This document shows positions 1-9,583 of a stretch of DNA of 64,000 nucleotides, in pieces; within the stretch, counting starts at the first letter, position 1, and each line of letters opens with the position of its first letter. The stretch comes from Trichodelitschia bisporula. Lineage: Eukaryota > Ascomycota > Dothideomycetes > Phaeotrichales > Phaeotrichaceae. The stretch spans positions 935,530 through 999,529 of the forward strand of contig ML996694.1 in NCBI GenBank assembly GCA_010356995.1, given 5' to 3'. A program made the position numbers and the translations under genes. The notes under the pieces were generated by a model. That model did not search any database and was not told where the DNA came from. It saw nothing but the letters and a program-made list of their open reading frames with translations.

Positions 1-200
1 TGCAGGAAGGTCCCTGGGACAGCATCCCAGCAGCTAGAAACAGTTTGGGGGTTGGTTCGCAACTGCTCATCGGAATCGAGCAAAGAGCGTAGGAGCGAGA
101 GGCCAACAAAGCGGGAAGTATCGTCACGAGCCTTAAGCAGAGGCACAATCTGGTCCAATGCAGCCTCTGAAGAAACTGGGTGAGCTCCGTCGGTGGACAT
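1..200 (-). CDS. Neurochondrin-family protein, N-terminal fragment
   Basis: The first 66 codons of a gene that runs off the left edge. The start is the ATG complementary to 198-200, giving MSTDGAHPVSSEAALDQ. It continues with an LLKARDDTSRFVGLSLLRSLL segment and a C-W pair near residue 55. That pattern, in which a short helix carrying DDTSRFVGL is followed by a leucine-rich helix, matches the N-terminus of fungal neurochondrin-like (DUF1941) proteins. These are alpha-helical repeat proteins whose role in fungi is poorly defined. No intron is seen in the visible part. Family assignment rests on a short stretch, so confidence is moderate; that it is coding is more secure. Confidence 0.62.
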   Translation of the reverse strand, partial: MSTDGAHPVSSEAALDQIVPLLKARDDTSRFVGLSLLRSLLDSDEQLRTNPQTVSSCWDAVPGTFL

Positions 201-1064
201 TTCGGATAGATCGGTTGATGGGGTGAATTAGTGATACGAAGGACGTTGGTATGTATGGTTATCGTGTGGGTGTGCGCATTACATCAAGCTGTTTGATGCC
301 AAGCATTGAGGCCGAATGTTAGGCCTGAGGCATTCACAACTATGGAAATACACCGGTGATGGACAGTTATAGCCTTCCCAAATATCTCGTATATGATTGC
401 GTGGCTATGCAGAATAGGGCAGGCCGTAAACTGACTGACTTACAGTACGGTAGTATGCAAAGTCAAGCCAATGCGTAGAATCATATATCCATCCGTAGCA
501 TGGAGGCAGGTTGGTTGAAGCCGAAGACATGTTAGATCACGGACATTTGATTGGGTGTCTAGAACAACCTATATACGGTCTCGGCAGGCCGAAGCACAAA
601 ATGTACTATTTAGGTCATAGGATATGCACGGCGTACAGTACGTTATAGTTCTAGAACTACTACTAGAACTAAGTGGCTACTCCGTCAACCTCATAGACTA
701 AGGTTAGTAAACAACAACAACAACCACCTTCAATTGTGATACTTCCATCTGGTAATAATTCAACTGCCCAGTTCCGCTGTTCCACCACAATCGGCGTCAG
801 GTCCAATTCTCCTCTCTTGGCCCCGGCCCCGCTGTGACCCAAAAAAAAGTGCAGAGGGAGAGGAAGAAGGGTGAACGGCACACCTGAGGCACACACCGCA
901 CTCTCCTCCCCTTCTCCCCCCCTCCCCCCCATCCCCCCCCACCTCCTGCAGGCATTTTGCCTTCCTCCGAGATACAGTACCCCTCCATTTCTAACCTCCC
1001 AACACCCCCGAAAGTCATTCACTCTTGGACTCAAACATCACCAAAGCTCACCGTCGCCCTCAAA
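201..1064. other. Intergenic region between divergent genes
   Basis: This spacer separates the neurochondrin-like gene (-) from the kinase gene (+), so it should hold both promoters. It contains AT-richer sequence at 230-680 and a strongly C/T-rich tract at about 898-950, typical of the region just upstream of fungal start codons. No supportable gene is seen. Confidence 0.6.
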
Positions 1065-3194
1065 ATGGGCGCGTCGGGTGAGCCTCCGAGTGAGGCCGCA
1101 CTCAGTGACGCGTCGTTCGGTTCCCTGTCAGAACCCTTTACCCTTCCCTCCGCAGCTGGCCGCCCCGCACCCGCTTCCGCAGGGCATAGCCTCTTCAGCA
1201 GAGAGGCTCCGCCTTATAACGAACCGAACTCAACCGCGCCCGACCTTCCGCACCACCTATCCGCTGATCGCGGCCCAATCGTGCATGTTCGCTCGCCGTC
1301 ATGCCAGACTCCAAATTACCTACCGCTGGGCCTTGGGTTGGCTCACGGATCTGACGCACCCTTCTTTGGGTCCTCCGCCAGCCTTCATCATACCACCCGC
1401 GCTCCCTCCGACGAGCTCCTCGCTTCCGCCGCTATTCCTCTCACCTCACTGCCTATACCGATGGACCGCCCTGTCGTAAGATCCGGCCTCTCTGCTTCCG
1501 GCGCTGCTTCACATTACTCCGTATCGCCCGCCTCGGTAATCAGCTCCCCCGCCCTCGCCGCCATGACAGATATAACTCCCCTACCGTCGCCTCTCATGCC
1601 CGAAGACTCGCCGGGTCCATGGCGCCGCTCGCTCATCGCTCGTCCGGGCTCGTCTGGCTCGCTGGGAAGCGTCAAGGAAGAAGTGCTGGACTATCTTTCC
1701 ACCCCCACCAGATCTTCTTCCGGTACAAGAAAGAAGAAGACATACCCGAACTTGGTATCAGCGGCGGTCGAGAGCAGCAGCAGCGCCAACGCACAGTTCA
1801 GAAAGAACGTATCGGCCCATGCCCGCAACCGAAGCCTTAGCGAATTCGCTTCCGAGGCTCTCCATAACGTACGGCCACGTAACACGACCATCGTGGGACC
1901 GTATGACCCCCAGCTTGAAGCTACCCGTCCTGGAGTCCACATGCAACGGGAGGCGTATCTTGCAGAGCAACGGGGGTTCGTCCAACCGGCCGCCTCGGCA
2001 GGTGCCGGGCTGCCGACTCCTCCACCGAGCAACCGCAGCGTGAATGAGAGCGAAGAGGAGGAGGTCCGTGACGAAGAATCTCACCCGGGCAGTCTCACTG
2101 TGAGGGTGGGGCCAGATATGCGGAAGCGACGATATCGTCCTGTGCGTCGTCTCGGACAAGGCACCTTTAGCAAAGTAGTTCTTGCGACCAGTCAATCCAT
2201 ACCGCCAAACGCCGTCCTCGACGAAGGGAGTGAAGCCTGGCTAGACCCCAAGTATCTTGTCGCCATAAAAATAGTCGAACACGGCCCTGCGGGGGGTGCC
2301 GATGAGGAACGAGTCGAACTGGGCCTGAAGCGCGAGGTTGAAGTCCTGCGGTCCATTTCTCACCCATCACTCATACACCTAAAAGCTTTTGACTGTAATG
2401 AAACGGAAGCGCTTCTGGTCCTCAACTATTGTCCTGGCGGAGACCTTTTCGACCTCACCAGTGCGCATCACGACTTCTTGCAGCAAAAAGTGGTTCAACG
2501 TATATTTTCCGAGTTGGTTGGGGCGGTGCGGTACCTGCATTCAAAATGGATCGTTCACCGTGACATTAAACTTGAGAGTAGGTGGTCTTGCTGTGAATTG
2601 GTGCTAAAGCTGATTTCGTTTACCAAAGATACCCTTCTCAATGTTCCAGTTTCTGCGCTCCCGACGATAGCGGACCCATTGACGTACCCGCACCCTCTGG
2701 TAACGCTCACTGACCTCGGACTCAGCCGCAAGATCCCCGAACCACCCGCCAGCCCGCTTCTCACGACACGCTGCGGATCGGAAGACTATGCGGCTCCGGA
2801 AATCATGCTAAGCCAGCCTTATGACGGTCGCCAAACAGATGCCTGGGCGCTGGGCGTTCTTCTGTACGCATTGATGGAGGGACGTCTACCATTTGATGCG
2901 CCGCCCCCACGACCGGGCGCAAAGCCGATAAGAGGACGAAGTCGTACCGGGCATCGAATTGCGAGATGCGAGTGGATATGGTGCCGCTTTGGCGATGATG
3001 ATGGGGACTGGGATGCTACCAGGGGTGCAGGGTGGGAGGAGGCCCGCGAATGTGTCGAAGGTTTACTTCGAAAAGTGAGCCGAGGCCGCTATAGCCTTGA
3101 TGAGCTTGCAGAGAAAAAGTGGGTGAAGGAGGGCATCCAAACCGAGGGCGGCCTGGTTCGGGAACCGCATGCTGATGAAGATATGGATGGATGA
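1065..3194 (+). CDS. Serine/threonine protein kinase, two exons
   Basis: Exons 1065-2577 and 2629-3194, 692 residues. The first 360 residues are Ser/Pro-rich and probably disordered, with an HARNRSLSEF segment. The kinase domain follows: glycine loop GQGTFSKVV near 364-372, VAIK lysine near 402, catalytic loop HRDIKLEN at 498-505, DLG at 533-535 in place of DFG, and APE at 560-562. The 51-nt intron (GTAGGT...AAG) falls inside the Asn codon of HRDIKLEN and is a multiple of three without a stop, so unspliced RNA still reads through. Start: ATG at 1065 has an A-rich Kozak context (caaaATGg); an in-frame ATG at 957 would add 36 residues. The RCGSEDYAAPEIM and DAWALGVLLYALMEGRLPFD motifs resemble yeast YPL150W/Prr-type kinases, but I cannot fix the subfamily or substrate. 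Confidence 0.85.
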   Translation: MGASGEPPSEAALSDASFGSLSEPFTLPSAAGRPAPASAGHSLFSREAPPYNEPNSTAPDLPHHLSADRGPIVHVRSPSCQTPNYLPLGLGLAHGSDAPFFGSSASLHHTTRAPSDELLASAAIPLTSLPIPMDRPVVRSGLSASGAASHYSVSPASVISSPALAAMTDITPLPSPLMPEDSPGPWRRSLIARPGSSGSLGSVKEEVLDYLSTPTRSSSGTRKKKTYPNLVSAAVESSSSANAQFRKNVSAHARNRSLSEFASEALHNVRPRNTTIVGPYDPQLEATRPGVHMQREAYLAEQRGFVQPAASAGAGLPTPPPSNRSVNESEEEEVRDEESHPGSLTVRVGPDMRKRRYRPVRRLGQGTFSKVVLATSQSIPPNAVLDEGSEAWLDPKYLVAIKIVEHGPAGGADEERVELGLKREVEVLRSISHPSLIHLKAFDCNETEALLVLNYCPGGDLFDLTSAHHDFLQQKVVQRIFSELVGAVRYLHSKWIVHRDIKLESRWSCCELVLKLISFTKDTLLNVPVSALPTIADPLTYPHPLVTLTDLGLSRKIPEPPASPLLTTRCGSEDYAAPEIMLSQPYDGRQTDAWALGVLLYALMEGRLPFDAPPPRPGAKPIRGRSRTGHRIARCEWIWCRFGDDDGDWDATRGAGWEEARECVEGLLRKVSRGRYSLDELAEKKWVKEGIQTEGGLVREPHADEDMDG

Positions 3195-3811
3195 CGGCGG
3201 CTTGGATATAGACCGCTGGAGGTGAAGTCTCTTACGAAGAGCGATTTATAGGGCGGGATATATGAACTGTCATCCCGAGTGGGTGAAGTGACAGGCTAGG
3301 CGTGGGTTCAGTCAGGATAGGTATGGGAGAGGGTCGGTCGCACAGTCTTTACCCCTCGGGTGTGCACCTCCTTTAATGGCGCAATTGCCCGCTCTGAGTA
3401 GGTCTTTTCCAGTATTTTTCATCATCTACAGTTTCTTTGTTTGTTATATCCGGCACTAGGTGGTGATACCATACAATCAAGAAGCAGATCGGGAAGCGAG
3501 GGGTTCAGGATAGATGTGTATCTTCCGGGCCATGTGTCCATATTATGTACCAATAGCTAGATAAGCATCAATCTGCTATCATCCATTGCTGCGCGTGTAT
3601 GTAGTGCCAGGTACTCATAGTGTGTGATCTTGAAGATGAAGTACCAATTGCCAAGAGAATGGACGCGTTCGGAATACCCGCACAGCCACATGTGGCGGAA
3701 ACTGTCGGTGATCGGTGACCTTCGCGAAACCATTGATCGCAGGAGCCAAACGCGCCTCAAACCCCCAACTTCACTCTTCCCTCGCATCTCCCCCTACGAC
3801 GACGAGCAACC
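3195..3811. other. Intergenic region, kinase 3' side and INO80F promoter
   Basis: This spacer holds the kinase 3' flank and the promoter of the INO80F gene. It includes the 12-bp palindrome at 3685-3696 and a C/T-rich stretch just before the start at 3812. No gene seen. Confidence 0.6.
3685..3696. promoter_or_regulatory. 12-bp palindrome GCCACATGTGGC upstream of INO80F gene
   Basis: A perfect 12-bp inverted repeat with an E-box-like CACATGTG core, 116 bp before the start of the INO80F-domain gene. The same 12-mer recurs at 5855-5866 between UTP16 and the Sel1-like gene. Binding by a homodimeric factor such as a bHLH protein is inferred from symmetry alone. Confidence 0.45.
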
Positions 3812-4683
3812 ATGCCACAATCTACGAGCCACGGTGAGGACACTGATGTTCTGCTTCGGCAAACTCTCGAAGCCGAATATGTGGAGAATGTATCTCTGAC
3901 CTCCGTAAATTTAGCCGCGCGCATCCAACACGGTGTCTCCGCAAACAGCCCGCTTCCACCTTCGGTAGAGGCCGCATACTACCGCAAATGCATCGAGCTC
4001 AAGCGGCGCATTACCGAGATCGAAGACAACAACGATCAGCTGCGCGTCCGCAAGCTCCGCATCAACAGGGGCATCCTCAAGCTCCGCCTGGAGCGCGCGA
4101 TGCTGCTCGAGCGCATTGAAGCCCTGATGCAGCCCAACGTCGATGAGTCGGATCGGAGCACCAGCCCACCTGCTACGGTATGTCTTCGTCCCGATTGTTC
4201 GCGGAGGAAGCCTGACGTCGAGTATAGCCTCAAGATAAGCCGCTGCGGGCGAAGCGCGGTCACCGCTCGAAGGGCACTCCACCCCCGGCAGGTGCACAGC
4301 CATCACCTTCGGAACCTACTTCCTACCCACCCGCAAATGCCACGCCGGCTTCCGCTACCTCGAGGTTCTTCAACACCTACCAGCAGTCTCCGCTCGTTTC
4401 TACGCCGACCGTTGTCCCAGCGACTACCACAACGGCCAATGGGACTCCCGCCCAAGGCAGTGCGTCGCGCTCCGGTCGTCCTTCAGCTTCGCGCTACGAC
4501 ACGTACGATGAGAGTCATGAGAACGGCGACGACAGCAACCAAGCTGCGCAGGAGAGCGAAGAATCGGCAGAGGGCCGCGGCGAGATGAATGGCGGAGATC
4601 GGGATACGGAGATGTCAGACGCTGGCAGCCCGAGTCGGCAAGGCAGTGGCTTTGGCGGAGGTTTCGCGTCTGTCAATGGTTAG
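3812..4683 (+). CDS. INO80 complex subunit F-domain protein
   Basis: Exons 3812-4177 and 4228-4683, 273 residues. The 50-nt intron has donor GTATGT and acceptor TAG, phase 0. Residues about 45-110 hold a charged helical segment with YYRKCIELKRRITEIE and KLRLERAMLLERIEAL, matching the INO80F (TFPT/Nhp10-type) helix that docks accessory subunits on the INO80 chromatin remodeller. After the intron a basic KPLRAKRGHRSKG patch is followed by a Ser/Thr/Pro-rich tail ending in acidic repeats and GFGGGFASVNG. I see no HMG box, unlike yeast Nhp10. The nuclear chromatin role is inferred from the family. It ends facing UTP16 (convergent, 464 bp apart). Confidence 0.72.
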
Positions 4684-5147
4684 ACTACAGCGTTAGAGTT
4701 CAGATCGGTCGGGAGTCTTCGGGATGTCTGCATTCGGCGGGGTCTTTTAACGGGGGTTTATCGGCGTCAGTTGTCACTGCAATGAAGACGATTCGGGTAT
4801 TTTAACTGTATTATGGGCCATTGCTAGTTAACTCCGCAAAGGGATGCCATAATCCTCAGCTACAGATGTTGGTTCGGTGCACTATCACATCCAGAAGTGC
4901 CGCTATCCGCGCCTAAACTGCATATTTGACTCCTTACAGTGCAAGACCGTAAATTACAGCCTTGAGGGGGTTGGTGATCAACAGATGCAAGCCAGATAAA
5001 AGGCCATGCTTACAGTATCCCAACTGCAATCCCACGGTTTCCACAGCGCTTCGTTTCTGGTGTGAGAACTCCAGTGGATAGGAGGTTGACTGGCAGCTGC
5101 GTGTCGGATTTAACTTTTTGAAGCCAGAATCCAATGCACCGCAGACC
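4684..5147. other. Convergent 3' intergenic region
   Basis: The 3' flanks of the INO80F gene (+) and UTP16 (-) meet here. No gene or clear terminator motif is seen. Confidence 0.6.
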
Positions 5148-5765
5148 TCACACGAACGAGGTAACCTTCCTCACAGGCTTCCGATCCACCTTGCTGACAG
5201 CCTTCTTCCCAGACATCATAGTCGGCCGACCCTTCAACCACATATCCTTGATGTGCTTGGTGTGTTTGTTCATCTTCGGTGGCAGAAGGGGATTCGCCTG
5301 GTCGAGAACATGGACAGCGACAGGCCCACGCTTGACATCCTTCGGTGGGCGACCGGATAGAGCCACAGCCCGGGATTTCGCGACCGGTGCACGAGACACA
5401 ACCGCGGTGTCACTATCCTCTGCACTCGATTCACCATCCTCGGATTGTCCGCCTTCCTCGTCGGCAGATTCCTCGGCTGCCTGCTCCACCTTCCTCCGCT
5501 TCGAGTTCTGGGCCTGATCTTTGAGTTGCGCGTCGCGCTGCGTTCGGCGCCGCTTCTCGGCTGCCTTTTGCTCCTGGATTGCCTTTGCGGCGTCGGCTCG
5601 GAGGGCGCGCGATTGGAGCTGTGCGGTGGAGAGAGATATCGCTTCGGGGGCTTCGTCTGAGTCGGAGGCGGAGTCGTCGGCTTCGGGAGATGGGTTCTGG
5701 GGAACGGAGGTTTGGCGCTCATTCCGCGCCGTGTGAGAAGCGGCTTTTTGGGTCTTTGGTGGCAT
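5148..5765 (-). CDS. UTP16: U3 snoRNP-associated protein Utp16/Bud21
   Basis: A single-exon gene of 205 residues. The N-terminus is Ser/Glu/Asp-rich. The middle carries a basic coiled stretch (AAKAIQEQKAAEKRRRTQRD), an acidic block, then the conserved C-terminus with NPLLPPKMNKHTKHIKDMWL and a basic RKVTSFV end. This layout is that of Utp16/Bud21, a component of the small-subunit processome in the nucleolus that acts with U3 snoRNA in 18S rRNA maturation. The start at 5765 (MPPKTQKAAS) is the first Met and lies 202 bp from the divergent Sel1-like gene, so the two probably share a promoter. Confidence 0.82.
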   Translation of the reverse strand: MPPKTQKAASHTARNERQTSVPQNPSPEADDSASDSDEAPEAISLSTAQLQSRALRADAAKAIQEQKAAEKRRRTQRDAQLKDQAQNSKRRKVEQAAEESADEEGGQSEDGESSAEDSDTAVVSRAPVAKSRAVALSGRPPKDVKRGPVAVHVLDQANPLLPPKMNKHTKHIKDMWLKGRPTMMSGKKAVSKVDRKPVRKVTSFV

Positions 5766-5852
5766 TTTGGCGGGTTGAAGATGCGGGCGTGGAAAGTTGA
5801 GAAATGTTTCGCGGCGCCGGCACTCTCAGAGTTCGCCGCCCTTTTTGTTCGT

Positions 5853-5868
5853 GCGCCACATGTGGCGC
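5853..5868. promoter_or_regulatory. 16-bp palindrome in shared UTP16/Sel1-like promoter
   Basis: GCGCCACATGTGGCGC is a perfect 16-bp inverted repeat, 88 bp upstream of the UTP16 start and about 100 bp upstream of the divergent gene's start. Its central 12 bp are identical to the palindrome at 3685-3696. Regulatory function is inferred from position and recurrence. Confidence 0.5.
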
Positions 5869-5967
5869 GCAACGTCAAGTTCAACTCCACCATTTGATAT
5901 CACGACGTGCACGACACCAAACGCAACAAAATCGACCACGTCCCTTTCGGCGTCCTCCTCCGTCGAA

Positions 5968-7499
5968 ATGTGGTCGCAGTTTACCAAGACGAGCGTCTGC
6001 TTGCTCTGCTCGCACATGGTTCAACCGTACATCCCACGACGCTATGCTGTGATGGCGAGAAGCACCCAAAGGAAGAACCGAAAGAAGAGTGATTATGTAC
6101 CACTGATGTCAGCTATGCAACAGAAAGTGGGCCAGCAAGCAAAACGTAATCCTGCAGTGGAAAATGAAGCAAAGCGCTTGTTCGGCGAGATGAGGCTCCT
6201 CTGGACACTCGGGCATCTGAAGATGAATCCGAGGCAGGCGCAAACATTTATGCGGAATATCGAAATGGTCGGCATGCGGCCCACTCCCGCTACTCTAAGG
6301 TCAATATGCGAGGGTGTGTTCTGCCCGCTCGGTGTTGTTTTGGCCCACTGCTGATTCAATTAGCTGTTCGCGTTGAAATAAGCGCCCTTTGCGTCCTTGC
6401 TCGCGTTCTTCTAGCCAGCCAGGATCCCAAAATTCGCGCTATAGGACGGAGTATTCTCCTCTCGGCTTCAGAGGCGGGAGATCCCGCCGCCACCATCCAT
6501 GCGGTCAACGTTGCCATCCGGACGGACCAACTCGGCAGCAAGGAAGTGCAAGGTCCCCTGGCCCGTCTACGCGAACTGGCCGACAGCGGATTTCAACATG
6601 CCATGGTTCCCCAAGGGAAGGTGCACGAGTCCTACGGCGAGGACTTGAAGGCACTTGCAACATACGAGCGGCTGTGCGAGATATCCAAAGACAACCAAGC
6701 GGAAGAGCTGCAGCCATCCGGGCGGCCGTCGTTAAAAGTGCAACTCAAAGCTATGCTTCACGGCCACTGGGGGTTCCTTCGCGAGACACATGAACATTTC
6801 AAGTCCTACACCCAGATGACGGGAGATATGCTCGACAGCAATGTTGCAATGGCTCTGGTTGCGATTGGCGACTTGCGTCTCAAGAACGGCCCCCTTTTCG
6901 ACCACAAGGCTGCGTATGCGGCGTTCAAGGAGGCTGCACTCAAGCACGAAGACCCCCAGGCCCTCGTCTGGGTCCGGGAATTCGACTGTCGGGAACCGTA
7001 CTCGCCCAAATGGTTCGAGTACACCATGAAGCTCGCAGTGTCCGGCTATAGCCAGGCAGCGCACGAGCTAGGAGATATGTACTCCCTTCCGCGAAGCAAA
7101 GTTCTCGAGCTGGACACTGCCATGCAGGATGAGATATTGAACAACCCGGCGTACCGCGGGCTCTCCAGACGGGAAGCGGCAGAGCTGGATTCCAAGGAGG
7201 TGGATCCAGCTGACCTCCGGAGATTTCTGTGGGCTTCCGAATGGTATCTCGTGGCTGTGGCAGGCGAATATGCTCGCAGCTGGATAGCTCTGGCAAATCT
7301 GTACTGGAGAATTGGTCTTCGTGGAAAGGCAATGGCGATACTCCGGGCGGCGGCATTTGACCTGCAAGTGTCGACATCTGGTGAGACGTTTCCAGAAATG
7401 ACCGCGGAAGCTCTCGAGTTGTATAATAAGTACAAGGCGACACAGGAAGGAAAGGATGCGATTGCTCAGGGGTTATACGCCATGGATGTATTGATATAG
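5968..7499 (+). CDS. Putative mitochondrial TPR/Sel1-like repeat protein
   Basis: Exons 5968-6313 and 6364-7499, 493 residues. The 50-nt intron (GTGTGT...TAG) joins SICE to AVRVEIS with a shared Ala codon. The N-terminus MWSQFTKTSVCLLCSHMVQP has basic and hydroxylated residues and no acidic ones until the SDYVP segment, as in a mitochondrial presequence. A helical region with PRQAQTFMRNIEMVGMRPTP follows, then repeated short helical pairs, for example KAAYAAFKEAALKHEDPQAL and LAVSGYSQAAHELGDMY, which fit Sel1-like/TPR repeats. The last helices read YARSWIALANLYWRIGLRGKA. Such proteins usually act as assembly or translation factors; no specific function can be given. It converges with the Ca2+/H+ exchanger 411 bp downstream. 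Confidence 0.68.
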
Positions 7500-7910
7500 C
7501 GAAGCGATCTCCCATGCATGAAGAGCATATGTCGAGATGAACCATTCCACCCATTTCCTCCGCACACATAAGTCGGGGCAGCCTCGCAACTTCTTGCAAC
7601 CATACTGGATTCGATTTCAAGACTGGAATTGGTGCCTAGCGAATCGAATTTGAGACATAACTACTTGGAACAGACTGAACTATAAAACCAGAGCCAGACG
7701 CCCCGTACCCACCTGAACCACGATCGCAAGGAGGCAGAATAAAAGATGGCTGGGTATATCCTGTCCTATAATGTACATCGGAATTCGAAGCTTTGATGCG
7801 AAAACCCCGTAGCTCCTTAAGAAGACCTGCCGTATCCCCTAGAAGGACTCCCATGTTCGGTTCAGCACTCAGAACGGGCCGGTAAAGCCGAAAGGGAAAT
7901 GCCAAAAGTC
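7500..7910. other. Convergent 3' intergenic region
   Basis: The 3' flanks of the Sel1-like gene (+) and the Ca2+/H+ exchanger (-). No gene seen. Confidence 0.55.
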
Positions 7911-9583
7911 TTAAGCAGAGGTGAAGAACTGCTTCAACATCGAACCGATGTCACCCGCAGTGTCAGGGTAGACGTAAAAGGCGAGGGCAATGATTATGTA
8001 CCTAAAGGGTAATCAGTAACGTTATGGAGACTGCGAGATTTTGCAACGTACGTTCCGAGGCACATGGCGCCCTCAAGCCAGTTGCTCTTGCCGTCCTGGA
8101 TGAGGTAGTTGACGACCGTCACACTAAGGAAGAAGATGACCGTCTCGAAGCCCTGGAAGTGGAGGGTCATGGGCTGACCAATGATCCACCCTAGAATCAC
8201 AAGGAAAGGGGTCACAAATAGCGCGATCTGGAGCGAGCTGCCGATCGCCACTCCGATCGCCAGATCCATCTTTTGCTTGTAGGCCACAATGCAAGCCGTC
8301 ACGTGCTCGGCCGCATTACCAACGATGGGGAGCAGAATCAAGCCAATGAAGGTTCTGGGAATGTTAGTGAGGCTGAGGGAAGAGGATTGGGAAGGCTTAC
8401 TTGGAGATGTGAGCCGTCTCGACGATCGCATCGATGCTGTCGACGAGAAATTCGGCGCAGACGGCAACCATGAGCGTAACAACCACCAGCACGACACCCG
8501 CAGAAATAGGACTGAGGATGTGCGTTTCGCTCGCCTCGTCTTCAGCCTGGGCTTCGGCATCGAACAGCGAGGAATGCGTCTTGAGCTGGAAGAAGAGGTA
8601 AAGCAGGTAGAGGATCAACATGATAATCGCAGTTCCTCGAGATAAGAGCGCGATGTTGTCATCTTGCACCTTGGTCTCACCGGACGACAGAGCTGCGTAG
8701 AGGGTCGCTGGAATGATGAGTGAAACAGTCGCAATTGACATCAACGAGGCCATGGCGTTAGCGACAACGGAATTAAAGCGCTGCTCGCCACCGCGCCAGC
8801 CTCCTGCTATGAAGCAGCATCCGAGGACCTAAGCTTATGTTAAAACACGTAGACTAAAAGCTCGCAAACATCTTACCAGCAGGATATTAGACAGAATACT
8901 ACCCAGCATGCTCGCTTGCACGATGCGGATTTCACCATTGAGAAGAGCAACAATGCTCACCTGATCATGGAATTAGTGACCAGAAATATTTTTGGATCAT
9001 ATAAAACGTACAATGAGTTCAACAGCATTTCCGAAAGTTGCATTCATGAGACCGCCGATTGTCTGGCCAACCTTCGCAGAGAGTTCCTCGGTAGCAAAGC
9101 TCAACAGAGCAGCAAGGGGCACGATGGCGAAGAAATTCAGGACGAATACAAGTGTCGGATTCCAGTGGAGCAGGCCGGCGATAATGCCCAAGGGCACGAA
9201 AACGAGCAGGACGTTGACATAATTGCTCGAAACGGTGAGCCAGGTGATATGGGCTACGTGCTTCGGCCATTTGGTGTAACGATGCTCGTCGTTTTGGCCC
9301 CAAATATCGGGACCATGGGAGGCATTAGAGGCCAACGGCAGCAGAGAAGTCGATTCTGTGGCTTCCGTTCGGCCATTCTCTCCTCCAGGTTGCGGCATTC
9401 CAAAGTTTGACCTGCTGCTATTACTGCGGCCGTGTCGATGAAAGGTGCTGCGATAGCTCACTGTATCAGATGTACCAGGTTAGACTGCAACACCAACAAA
9501 GAGCAGAGTGGGGGTAGATGAGGAGAATGGGTTTGGGGCTGTGAAGTGAGAGTGGGCGGTGCAAGAGGGGAATACATACCCAT
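7911..9583 (-). CDS. Vacuolar Ca2+/H+ exchanger (CAX family)
   Basis: Six exons in coding order: 9580-9583, 9012-9460, 8877-8960, 8401-8828, 8052-8354, 7911-8001; 452 residues. Introns are 119, 51, 48, 46 and 50 nt and all phases agree. The hydrophilic N-terminus ([11 protein letters not shown]) is followed by about 11 membrane segments. The two alpha-repeat signatures of the CaCA superfamily are visible: [19 protein letters not shown], completed across intron 2, and [19 protein letters not shown]; an acidic loop [10 protein letters not shown] lies between them. The family exports cytosolic Ca2+ into the vacuole in exchange for protons (yeast Vcx1). The first exon is only ATGG, followed by GTATGT; this is the least certain part. 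Without it the reading frame has no ATG near its start. Confidence 0.88.
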
